From the NCBI RefSeq assembly GCF_007679965.1, contig NZ_VEHL01000004.1, forward strand, positions 248,001-312,000: a DNA stretch of 64,000 nt. Reading direction: 5' to 3'. The notes under the pieces are model-generated. The model ran no database searches. It was given only the letters and a program-made list of their open reading frames with translations, and had not been told where the DNA came from. Below, one piece after another: positions 1 through 16,703 of the stretch (positions are counted from its first letter, which is position 1; each line of letters begins with the position of its first letter). This DNA comes from Bordetella genomosp. 13 (GTDB taxonomy: Bacteria > Pseudomonadota > Gammaproteobacteria > Burkholderiales > Burkholderiaceae_B). A program made the position numbers and the translations under genes.

Positions 1-7412
<7,412 letters not shown>

Positions 7413-7461
7413 GCGCTGCGATGCCGTGATGCGCGCCCGCGCGATGCTGCCTTCAGGCCAG

Positions 7462-7486
7462 ACGGGCCGCCTTCGCGGCGGCCCGT
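7462..7486. terminator. GC-rich hairpin between convergent NRPS and TonB receptor genes
   Basis: Arms ACGGGCCGC and GCGGCCCGT form a perfect stem around a short loop containing TTCG. It lies about 50 bp after the NRPS stop and 100 bp after the receptor stop on the other strand. There is no clear T-run on either side, so function as an intrinsic terminator is inferred from position and stem strength. Confidence 0.5.
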
Positions 7487-7585
7487 TACCGTTCCGCCCG
7501 CTGCGCCGCATGCCGGCGCGCCGCGCGGGCGGTGGCGCGATTCATGCAGGCGCGGCCGCAGGCGCCCCAACGGACGCCTCGGGCA

Positions 7586-9787
7586 TCACCACGAGTAGCG
7601 CGCCGTCAGCATGGCGGTGCGGGGCTGGCCGTAGTAGCACGTGAAGTTGTTGCACGAGCTCAGGAACTTCTTGTCGAACACGTTCTGCACGTTCAACGCG
7701 AACCTCCAGCTCTGGATCTCGTACCCCAGCATCGCGTCGTACACCGTGTAGCCCGAGGTCTTGACCGAGTTCTGCACGTCGTACGTGCCGTCCATGTAGC
7801 GCGCCCCGGCGCCCACCAGCAGGCCGCCCAGCACCGAGGGCGGCAACTTGTAGTCGACCCACAGCGAGGCCATGCGCATCGGCGTGTCGGCCGGGCGGAA
7901 GCCCACCTGGCCCGGCACGTTGCTCTTGGTGATTTCGCTGCTGTTGAAGGTCAGCGCGCCGCGCACGCGCAGGTTGCGCACCACTTCGGTGGTGGCTTCC
8001 AGCTCGACGCCCTTGGAGCGGATCTCGCCCGTCTGGACCTGGAAGCCGCGGTTGACCGGGTCGGTCGTCAGCACGTTCTGCTGCGTCAGGTGATAGGCGG
8101 CCAGGGTGACCAGCGTCCTGCTGTTCTCGGGCTGCCACTTCACGCCGACTTCGTACTGCTCGCCTTCGGTCGGCTTGAACGGGCTGCCGCTGGCGTCGCT
8201 GCCGCCCAGCGGCTCGAAGGACTGGGCGTAGCTGACGTACGGCGCGATGCCGTACGGCGCCAGATAGGTCAGGCCGACGCGGCCTGTGAACTTGTCGTCG
8301 TTCTGCTTCGTGCTCACGCGGGTGACGCGGCTGTAGGCCTTGTTCTCGGACCAGTCCTGGCGGCCGCCGAGGGTGACGACGAAGCGGTCCAGGAACTTGC
8401 TCTGCTGCTGCGCATAGACGCCGACCTGCTCGAAGCGCACCACGTCGCTGTTGCGCAGCGCCAGGTTGGACGGTACGTTGGCCGGACCATACACTGGATC
8501 GTAAAGGTCGGTCGGCGTTGCGGCGCCGCGGAAATTCATCGTATCCGAGTGGTTGCGGCTATAGTCTAGCCCGACGAGGGTAGTGTGCTCGCCGCCCAGG
8601 GCACGCCAGCGCCCCGTCACGTTGTTGTCGACGGTCAGCGTATCCGTTTCGTCGTGGCGTCGGATGGCCTGCCGGTTGACGATCCGATTGCCGGGCAAGG
8701 GGTCGCCGCTGGCGGCGGGGAACAGATAGCCGTAGTACAGCGAGTATTCGCCGTAGCGTGCACTCTGCCGCACTTCGAGAGCATCGTTGAACTTGTGTTC
8801 GAAGATGTAGCCGATGGACTTGCTGTAGCTGTTCCAGTAGTTGTAGTTCGGGTCGCCAAGGTTGGTGTGGACCGACGGCTCGCCCAACGGACTCTTTTTG
8901 ACCGCGCCGTAGTAGGGCAGGCCGCTGTAGGCGTCCGTCTTGTTCTTGTAGTAGTTGGCCAGCAACGTGAAGCTGGTGGCGGCGCTGGGCTGCCATTTCA
9001 GCGCCGGCGCGATGAAGACGCGGTCGTCGCCGTTGTGGTCGATGTACGTATTGCTCTCGCGGAACAGGCCGGTCAGGCGGTAGGACAGCGTGCCGTCCTG
9101 GTTCAGCGCGCCGGTGTGGTCCGTGGCGATCTGGCGGCGGTCGTACGATCCGCCCTGCACCTCGATCTCGTGGCGGCTTTCCGCGCTGGGCCGCTTGGAC
9201 ACCAGGTTGATCACGCCGCTGGGGCCGGACTGGCCGTACAGCACCGAGGACGGGCCCTTCAGAATGTCGATGCGCTCCAGCGCGTACGGATCGGTGGGCG
9301 CGTCCAGGATGTTGTAGCGCAGCCGCATGCCGTTCAGCAGCACACCGCTGTTGCTGACCACGAAGCCGCGCATGGTGAAGGCGTCGAAGGCGTTGCCGTC
9401 GCCGTTGGCATACGCAGCGGAGTTCATCCCTGCCGTGTATCGCACGGCGTTGGCCAGGTTCAGCGTCCCCTGGCTCTGCATGGCGTCCTTGGTGACCACC
9501 GAAATCGACTGCGGCGTTTCCAGGATGGGCGTGTCCGTCTTGGTGCCGGTGGCGCTGCGCTCGGCCAGGTAGCCGTCCACCGGGCCGGTGGCCGTCTGCG
9601 GGGCCGCCTCGCCCGTGACGGTCACGGCCGGAAGCTGCGTGACGTTGCCGCTGCCCGTGGCGCTCTGCGCGTGCGCGCTGCCATGGAAGCAGGCCAGGCC
9701 CAAGAAAGCGGCATGCACCGCCAGGGAGGTCTTGTGCGGAAGAAGCCGGGCGGCAGCCGGTTTGCGCATGGAAAGCCGTTGAGTCAT
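7586..9787 (-). CDS. TonB-dependent siderophore receptor
   Basis: A 733-residue outer-membrane receptor expected to import a ferric siderophore using TonB energy. After a signal peptide ending near AHAQ, a TonB-box-like stretch (PAVTVTG) precedes the plug domain (TPQSISVVTKD, then ILKGPSSVLYGQ), followed by a long beta-barrel ending in the aromatic residue typical of this class (ARYSW). No N-terminal STN signalling domain is present, so this receptor itself is unlikely to drive cell-surface signalling to an anti-sigma factor. The start at 9787 (MTQRL) is preferred over an upstream in-frame ATG because it leads straight into the signal sequence. It is the last gene of the leftward siderophore operon, 28 bp after the aminotransferase, which supports a role in uptake of the product of this cluster. 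Confidence 0.93.
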   Translation of the reverse strand: MTQRLSMRKPAAARLLPHKTSLAVHAAFLGLACFHGSAHAQSATGSGNVTQLPAVTVTGEAAPQTATGPVDGYLAERSATGTKTDTPILETPQSISVVTKDAMQSQGTLNLANAVRYTAGMNSAAYANGDGNAFDAFTMRGFVVSNSGVLLNGMRLRYNILDAPTDPYALERIDILKGPSSVLYGQSGPSGVINLVSKRPSAESRHEIEVQGGSYDRRQIATDHTGALNQDGTLSYRLTGLFRESNTYIDHNGDDRVFIAPALKWQPSAATSFTLLANYYKNKTDAYSGLPYYGAVKKSPLGEPSVHTNLGDPNYNYWNSYSKSIGYIFEHKFNDALEVRQSARYGEYSLYYGYLFPAASGDPLPGNRIVNRQAIRRHDETDTLTVDNNVTGRWRALGGEHTTLVGLDYSRNHSDTMNFRGAATPTDLYDPVYGPANVPSNLALRNSDVVRFEQVGVYAQQQSKFLDRFVVTLGGRQDWSENKAYSRVTRVSTKQNDDKFTGRVGLTYLAPYGIAPYVSYAQSFEPLGGSDASGSPFKPTEGEQYEVGVKWQPENSRTLVTLAAYHLTQQNVLTTDPVNRGFQVQTGEIRSKGVELEATTEVVRNLRVRGALTFNSSEITKSNVPGQVGFRPADTPMRMASLWVDYKLPPSVLGGLLVGAGARYMDGTYDVQNSVKTSGYTVYDAMLGYEIQSWRFALNVQNVFDKKFLSSCNNFTCYYGQPRTAMLTARYSW

Positions 9788-9815
9788 TTTTCGTGGTCGA
9801 TGGGTTGATGGAGAA

Positions 9816-11282
9816 CTACATGGGTACAACAGGGTCCTTGTCGTCGGCGACGAGGGCCGTCCCGCACACCTGGCGGGCGCAGTCGCCGAAGATGCGCGCG
9901 ACGTCGTCGATCTGCGAGGCGTCGATGATCAGGGGCGGCAGGAAGCGCACGACGCTGCCGTGGCGGCCGCCCAGTTCGAGAATCAGGCCATGGCGCAGGC
10001 ACAGCGCCTGCAGGCGTTGCGCCAGTTCGGGCGCGGCCGCGGGCGCGCCGTCCGCGGCGCCGCCGGCGGGCTGCACGATCTCCACGCCCAGCATCAGGCC
10101 GCGCCCGCGCACGTCGCCCAGCGCGGGAATGTCTTCCTGCAGCGCGCGCAGCTGCGTGGCCAGCCGCTCGCCCATGCGGGCGGCGTGCTCGGGCAGGCCT
10201 TCGTCGCGGATGAAGCGCAGGGTGGCCGAGCCCGCCGCCATGGCCATCTGGTTGCCGCGGAACGTGCCGGCATGGGCGCCGGGCTGCCAGGCGTCCAGTT
10301 CGCCGCGGTAGACCACCACCGACAGCGGCAGCGCGCCGCCGATGGCCTTGGAAAGCACCAGCACGTCCGGCACGATGCCCGCGTGCTCGACCGCGAACAT
10401 GCGGCCCGTGCGGCCGAAGCCGGTCTGCACTTCGTCGGCGATCAGCGGCACGTCGTGGCGGGCGGTGGCCTCGCGCAGGCCGCGCAGCCAGGCATCCGGC
10501 GCGGGGATCACGCCGCCTTCGCCCTGCACGGGCTCGACCACTACGCCGGCGGGCGTGGGCACGCCGCTCTCGGGATCGGACAGCAGCGTGTCCAGGTAAT
10601 GCAGGCCGGCCTGCACGCCGGCCTGGCCGCCCAGCCCGAAGGGGCAGCGGTAGTCGTAGGGATACGGCGCGAACTGCACGTTCTGCAGCATGCCGTGCAG
10701 CGCGCGCTTCGGCCCGAGGCTGCCCATCATGCCCAGCGCGCCCTGCGTCATGCCGTGATAGGCGCCGCTGAAGGCCACCATGCCCGCGCGGCCGGTGGCG
10801 ATGCGCACCAGTTTCATGGCCGCTTCGATGGCGTCCGAGCCGCTGGGGCTGCAGAACTGCACCTTGGCGCCGGCCGCCAGCGCGGGCGGCAGCACGTCGA
10901 ACAGGTCCGCCATGAAGCGGTCCTTGACGGGCGTGGTCAGGTCCAGCGTGTGCAGCGGCGCGCCGCTGTCCAGCACGGCCTGGATGGCCGCGGTGATGAC
11001 GGGGTGGTTGTGGCCCAGCGCCAGCGTGCCGGCGCCGGCCAGGCAATCGATGAACACGCGGCCTTCCACGTCCTCGACGTAGATGCCCGCGCTGCGGCGC
11101 AGGGCCAGCGGGATGCGGCGCGGATAGCTGCGCGCGTTGGATTCGCGGGCCTGCTGGTGGGCCAGCAGCGGATTGGAGCCGATGGCGTAGGGCTCGGCCA
11201 TGGCGCGATGCCGCCGGGCCAGTTCGGCCGCAGCGGGGGACAAGCCGAACGCGGGGGGCACGCGGGTTGGCACATGGGTCAT
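9816..11282 (-). CDS. Diaminobutyrate--2-oxoglutarate aminotransferase
   Basis: A class III PLP-dependent aminotransferase of 488 residues, expected to make L-2,4-diaminobutyrate from aspartate semialdehyde using glutamate. Visible family features are the AGAGTLALGHNHP segment, the cofactor-binding DEVQTG (about 283-288) and the PLP lysine in LSKAIGG (K312). The overall pattern fits the siderophore-linked RhbA/PvdH-like group rather than ectoine EctB, and no ectoine genes are nearby. It starts at ATG 11282 after a good ribosome site (AGGAG). An 87-bp AT-rich gap upstream contains a Fur-like site, so this gene and the receptor may have a second promoter inside the operon. Diaminobutyrate would be a building block for NRPS modules lying outside the window. 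Exact substrate is inferred from context. Confidence 0.88.
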   Translation of the reverse strand: MTHVPTRVPPAFGLSPAAAELARRHRAMAEPYAIGSNPLLAHQQARESNARSYPRRIPLALRRSAGIYVEDVEGRVFIDCLAGAGTLALGHNHPVITAAIQAVLDSGAPLHTLDLTTPVKDRFMADLFDVLPPALAAGAKVQFCSPSGSDAIEAAMKLVRIATGRAGMVAFSGAYHGMTQGALGMMGSLGPKRALHGMLQNVQFAPYPYDYRCPFGLGGQAGVQAGLHYLDTLLSDPESGVPTPAGVVVEPVQGEGGVIPAPDAWLRGLREATARHDVPLIADEVQTGFGRTGRMFAVEHAGIVPDVLVLSKAIGGALPLSVVVYRGELDAWQPGAHAGTFRGNQMAMAAGSATLRFIRDEGLPEHAARMGERLATQLRALQEDIPALGDVRGRGLMLGVEIVQPAGGAADGAPAAAPELAQRLQALCLRHGLILELGGRHGSVVRFLPPLIIDASQIDDVARIFGDCARQVCGTALVADDKDPVVPM

Positions 11283-11308
11283 CGCTGAACTCCTGCGGAA
11301 AGAGTAAT

Positions 11309-11327
11309 AGGTATGGTTTTCATTTGC
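11309..11327 (-). promoter_or_regulatory. Fur-like box upstream of the aminotransferase gene
   Basis: An AT-rich 19-mer read on the minus strand matches the Escherichia coli Fur consensus at 11 of 19 positions (central AATGA-AA-CAT preserved). It sits about 27 bp before the aminotransferase start codon in an otherwise very GC-rich cluster. Match quality is moderate, so this is a candidate only. Confidence 0.4.
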
Positions 11328-11369
11328 AATTAAAAATTTCTGAGTACATACCCTGGAAATCCGGCACCG

Positions 11370-12665
11370 CTAGGGGCTTTCCGCGGCGCCCTGCAGGGCT
11401 GGCTCGGCCTGGACGTGGGGCGGCCGCAACATCGCATCCAGGATTTCGCTGGCGCGTATCGAGGTCAGGGACAGCAGCGTGTCGCTCAGGCCGTGGCTGG
11501 TCTCGCAGGCGCCCTGCAGGAAGATGCCGGCCTGCAGCGTGGCGTCGGACACGACGCGGTAATGGCGGTCCACGGCCAGCTCCCCCAGGTGCGCCGACAG
11601 CGGCGCCAGCAGCGTCTTGTGGTGTTCGTGGGCATAGCCCGTGGCCAGCACGACGGCGTCGTAGCGCTCGGTGCGCGCGGCGCCCGTGTCCAGATCGCGC
11701 AGCTGCAGCTCGATGCCGGCGCCGTCGCGGCGCGCGCTGCGCGTCTCGTGGCGGCGCAGCAGGCGGTGGCGGTCCTGCCCAGCCACTTTCTGCTCGTAGA
11801 ACACGGCGAACATGCGCTGCACCAGGTCCAGGTCCGGCGCGGCGTAGTTCGTGTGCCAGAACTCGTCCAGCAGCGCGGCGCGCGTGGCCGGATCGCGGTG
11901 GTACATGTAGTCCGTGAACTCGGCATTGAAGATCTCGTTGACGAAAGGACTGTCGTCGGAGGGCCGCATGGCGCGGCCGCGCATGATCAGGTCGACCCGC
12001 GCGCCGGGCAGGCGCCCATGCAGGTCCATGAACAGCTCCGCGGCGCTTTGCCCGGCGCCCACCACCGCGACACGCCGCGCCTGCGCGTGCGCGTCGATGC
12101 AGCCCAGGTAGCGGCTGGAATGGAACACCGGAGAATCGTCGGGCAGGTCGGCGAAGCACGAGGGGATGTGCGCGCTGCCGCCGATGCCCAGCACCAGGTT
12201 GCGCGCCAGGCGCTCGCGCACCTTGCCCTGGGTATCGCGCGAGCGCACGCGCAGCAGGGCGACCCGGCCGTCGCGCGGCTCCGGCAGCACGTCGAACACC
12301 TCTTCGCCGTATGCGCATTCGTCCTCGAAATGCGCGGCCGCCCACGACAGGTAGTCGTTGAATTCGCGGCGGCTGGGATAGAAGGTCTTCAGGTTGATGA
12401 AGTCCGCCAGCCGGCCCTTGTGATGCAGGTAGCTGATGAAGGTGAAGCGGCTGCGCGGGTCGCGCATGGTCGCCAGGTCCTTCAGGAACGAGATCTGCAT
12501 GTGGGCATGGTCCAGCATCATCTCGCGATGCCAGGCGAAGCCCTGCTGTTTCTCGATGAAGCACGCACTGAGGCGGCGGCCTTCCGGCGGCGCCTCGCGC
12601 AGGTTGATGGCCAGCGCGAGGTTGGACGGGCCGAAGCCGACCCCGATGACGTCGTGGACTTGCAT
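11370..12665 (-). CDS. L-ornithine N5-monooxygenase (PvdA-like; lysine N6-hydroxylase family)
   Basis: A flavin-dependent N-hydroxylating monooxygenase of 431 residues that would convert L-ornithine to N5-hydroxyornithine, the iron-binding precursor of hydroxamate siderophores. The N-terminal FAD motif GVGFGPSNLA (8-17), the NADPH motif VVGAGQSAAE (201-210) and the late ATGY motif are all present. WHREMMLDHAHMQISFLKDL-type residues at 45-64 fit the PvdA/SidA group and favour ornithine over lysine, though substrate cannot be proven from sequence. A strong ribosome site (AAGGACG) precedes ATG 12665. It lies between the acyltransferase gene (59 bp upstream) and the aminotransferase, so hydroxylation, acylation and diaminobutyrate supply are co-transcribed. 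Confidence 0.93.
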   Translation of the reverse strand: MQVHDVIGVGFGPSNLALAINLREAPPEGRRLSACFIEKQQGFAWHREMMLDHAHMQISFLKDLATMRDPRSRFTFISYLHHKGRLADFINLKTFYPSRREFNDYLSWAAAHFEDECAYGEEVFDVLPEPRDGRVALLRVRSRDTQGKVRERLARNLVLGIGGSAHIPSCFADLPDDSPVFHSSRYLGCIDAHAQARRVAVVGAGQSAAELFMDLHGRLPGARVDLIMRGRAMRPSDDSPFVNEIFNAEFTDYMYHRDPATRAALLDEFWHTNYAAPDLDLVQRMFAVFYEQKVAGQDRHRLLRRHETRSARRDGAGIELQLRDLDTGAARTERYDAVVLATGYAHEHHKTLLAPLSAHLGELAVDRHYRVVSDATLQAGIFLQGACETSHGLSDTLLSLTSIRASEILDAMLRPPHVQAEPALQGAAESP

Positions 12666-12724
12666 GGATTCGTCCTTATGTCATTGCGGGTCCGGGCGGG
12701 GATGCCGTTCTCCCGCGGCGGGCG

Positions 12725-13807
12725 TCAGCCCGGTATCCAGAGCGCGTCCGAGAAGAAGCGCTCGCGCAGCAACATGCCCAGCATGGCGCGCTTGTGGGGA
12801 AAGTCGAACTCCTTCTGCAGCGCGTAGCCGCACCGCCCCAGGCTTCTGATCATGCGGGCGTTGTCCGCCCTGGGCTCGATGACGATGCGCCGGGTGCGGC
12901 AATCGTCCAGCAGCAGATAATGCGAGACCGACGGCATCCAGGCCGTCAGGAAATCCTTGCCGCGAAACGCCGGCTCGCCCACCAGCACGTGCCAGCCGCG
13001 GTCGTAGTCGTCGGCGTCGTAGTAGGGGGCCAGGCGGTCCTCCTGTGCCCAGTAGGTCTCGACGTAGGCGAACGGCGTGTCGTCCAGCGCCGCGATCAGG
13101 GGCGCGGCATGCGCGTCGGCCGCCAGGCGCGCGAGATAGGCGCGGTGCTGCTCGGGCGTGCCGGTCTCCTGCCAGAACTCGGCCACGTGCGGATCGTTCA
13201 TCCAGCGATGGAAGTGCGGCAGGTCGGCGTCGGGATCGGCGCTGCGCAGGGTCAGGGTGCGGCCCAGCCACGGGATGAAGCGCCGGTAGGCCACGCCGGA
13301 CGGCTGCGGCTTGCGCGCGGGATGGCGCCGCGAGCCGGTCCAGGTCCAGTGCTCGGCGTACGGTGTGTCCGTTGGGCCCGGCGGCAGCCACAGCGCGGGC
13401 AATTGCCACAAGGCGGCGCGCGGGATGATGGCCGGGGCCGAGCCGCCGGGGCCCGGGGACGCGGCGCTGGCCAGTTGCGGCGCCAGCCGTGGCGCCTGCG
13501 GCAGGTCGATGCGGCGCAATGCCGGGTGCAGGCCGAACGCGGCATCCAGCGCCGCCAGCGTGTGTGCCGGCAGCGTATCGTCGCCCGCGCCATCCTGGCA
13601 GTGCAGCTTGCCGGTGTCGTCCTGCGCGTGCAGCGTCCAGAGGCTGCGCGGCCCGTCGTGCGCGCCGATGCGCAGCAACTGGCTGCTGTCCTGCGCGGGG
13701 CGCGCGTCCACGTGCAGTGCCAGGCCCAGCGCATAGGAGATCCAGTCGGGCGCGCGCGCGTCGCGCCTGGAAACGGGGCCGGGCGGGGGAGTGTGCGTCG
13801 TGTCCAT
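12725..13807 (-). CDS. GNAT-type acyltransferase for hydroxyornithine (IucB/RhbD-like)
   Basis: A 360-residue protein with an N-terminal extension and a C-terminal GNAT acyltransferase domain (about 180-355) of the IucB/RhbD siderophore type: an HFHRWMNDPHVAEFW segment, then VETYWA, a GWHVLVG..FRGKDF core and RIVIEPRADNARM near the end. This family acylates the N-hydroxyl amine of hydroxylysine or hydroxyornithine, giving the hydroxamate; here the substrate is inferred to be N5-hydroxyornithine because the monooxygenase gene follows. The start at 13807 (MDTTH) is chosen over a longer in-frame ORF because the upstream residues overlap the preceding gene in another frame. Only 7 bp separate it from the hydrolase stop, indicating translational coupling. 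Confidence 0.85.
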   Translation of the reverse strand: MDTTHTPPPGPVSRRDARAPDWISYALGLALHVDARPAQDSSQLLRIGAHDGPRSLWTLHAQDDTGKLHCQDGAGDDTLPAHTLAALDAAFGLHPALRRIDLPQAPRLAPQLASAASPGPGGSAPAIIPRAALWQLPALWLPPGPTDTPYAEHWTWTGSRRHPARKPQPSGVAYRRFIPWLGRTLTLRSADPDADLPHFHRWMNDPHVAEFWQETGTPEQHRAYLARLAADAHAAPLIAALDDTPFAYVETYWAQEDRLAPYYDADDYDRGWHVLVGEPAFRGKDFLTAWMPSVSHYLLLDDCRTRRIVIEPRADNARMIRSLGRCGYALQKEFDFPHKRAMLGMLLRERFFSDALWIPG

Positions 13808-13814
13808 GGGCGGG

Positions 13815-14795
13815 TCAGGCCAGCGCCGCGCGCGGCGCGGCTGCATCCGGCAAGGCCCGCGCATGGCCCTGGCGCAGGCATGCGGCCAGTTCGGCGCGCA
13901 GTTCGTCGGCCTGCTCGACGACGTTGCCCAGCCGGGCGAAGTCGTGGACCATGTCCTCGTATACCCGCACCCGCGCGTCCACGCCTGCGTCGCGCAGGCG
14001 CTGCGCGTAGGCCAGCCCCTCGTCGCACAGCGGATCGTGGCGGGCCAGGAAGAGGCGGGTCGGCGCCAGGCCCGACAGGTCCGCGGCCTGCAGCGGGGCG
14101 AAGCGCCAGTCGTCGCGGTCCTGGTCCGTGCGCAGGTAATGGCCGAACATCCACTGCAGCACGTCCGCCTCCAGCAGGTAGCCGCGCGCATAGGCGGCGT
14201 GCGAGGGCGTGTCCTGCCGCGCGCTGGTGCACGGATACAGCAGCAGCTGCAGCGCGGGCTGCGGCCGGCCGGCCGCGCGGTCGGCCAGCGTCAGCGCCGT
14301 GGCCAGCGTGCCGCCCACGCTGTCGCCGCCATAGATCACGCGCGAGGTGTCCAGCCCCAGGGCCGGTCCTTCGCGGCCCAGCCACAGCCGCGCGTCCTCG
14401 GCATCCTCGAAGGCCGTGGGAAAGCGGTGTTCGGGCGCCAGCCGATACTCCACCGCCACCACCGCGCAGGCCGCTTGCCGCGCCAGCGCGGCGCACAGCG
14501 AGTGGTGCGACGCCAGGCTGCCCAGCACGTAGCCGCCGCCGTGGAAGTACAGCAGCACGGGCGCGGGCCGCGCCGCCGTGCCGCGATAGAGCCGCAGGCG
14601 CAGCGGGTGGCCGTCGCGGCAGTCCATCCGCACGGCGTCGGTGGGCACGTCCGGGGCTTCGGTATCCAGCGCCAGCGTGGCGCGGTCGTACACGGCGCGA
14701 GCCTCGTCCGGCGTCATGCCCGTCATGGGGCGCGCGCCGGACCGCCGGCTCATTTCCAGGAAGGCTTCCAGGTCGGGATGCAAGGTCATGTCCAT
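13815..14795 (-). CDS. Alpha/beta hydrolase of the HSL family, first gene of siderophore operon
   Basis: A 326-residue alpha/beta hydrolase of the hormone-sensitive-lipase-like group: oxyanion motif HGGG (85-88), nucleophile motif GDSVGG (serine 159), likely acid D254 (ARHDPL) and histidine H284 (VHDF). No signal peptide is visible, so it should be cytoplasmic. HSL enzymes cleave carboxyl esters; in this cluster it could hydrolyse an ester-containing ferric siderophore to release iron, trim an acyl group, or act as an unconventional release enzyme for the NRPS, which lacks a thioesterase. None of these is shown by the sequence. It leads the leftward operon, starting about 53 bp after a TAAAC-N16-CGTC promoter. 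Confidence 0.82.
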   Translation of the reverse strand: MDMTLHPDLEAFLEMSRRSGARPMTGMTPDEARAVYDRATLALDTEAPDVPTDAVRMDCRDGHPLRLRLYRGTAARPAPVLLYFHGGGYVLGSLASHHSLCAALARQAACAVVAVEYRLAPEHRFPTAFEDAEDARLWLGREGPALGLDTSRVIYGGDSVGGTLATALTLADRAAGRPQPALQLLLYPCTSARQDTPSHAAYARGYLLEADVLQWMFGHYLRTDQDRDDWRFAPLQAADLSGLAPTRLFLARHDPLCDEGLAYAQRLRDAGVDARVRVYEDMVHDFARLGNVVEQADELRAELAACLRQGHARALPDAAAPRAALA

Positions 14796-14847
14796 CCTGC
14801 ATGGCTAGGGTATGCAGGCGCCCGGCAACCAGCGCCTGTCCTGGAAA

Positions 14848-14872
14848 GACGCGGGCCGCGCGATTTTGTTTA
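14848..14872 (-). promoter_or_regulatory. Candidate iron-starvation ECF sigma promoter, leftward
   Basis: Read on the minus strand, TAAAC (14872-14868) is followed after exactly 16 bases by CGTC (14851-14848). This is the architecture described for PvdS/OrbS-type sigma factors (TAAAT/C-N16-CGT). A transcript starting a few bases downstream would have a leader of about 45 nt to the hydrolase start at 14795. Confidence 0.65.
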
Positions 14873-14903
14873 GTCGCGGGCGCGCCGGGGCGCCGCGCGG
14901 GAC

Positions 14904-14928
14904 TAAACATCCCGCGCGCTCGCGCGTC
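14904..14928 (+). promoter_or_regulatory. Candidate iron-starvation ECF sigma promoter, rightward
   Basis: On the plus strand TAAAC (14904-14908) is followed after exactly 16 bases by CGTC (14925-14928), the mirror image of the leftward promoter. The predicted leader to the exporter start at 14978 is about 42 nt, nearly the same as on the other side. The sigma factor gene itself is not in the window. Confidence 0.65.
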
Positions 14929-14977
14929 TTGGTAAACAGGGCAGCGCCGTACCGGTGCCGCGATCCAGGAGCAGGCA

Positions 14978-16696
<1,719 letters not shown>

Positions 16697-16703
16697 TGCG
16701 TCG

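Noticed and set aside
14868..14908. GTTTAGTC/GACTAAAC inverted repeat as a repressor operator or terminator
   Set aside because: Better explained as the two mirrored -35-like TAAAC elements of divergent ECF promoters; no T-run.
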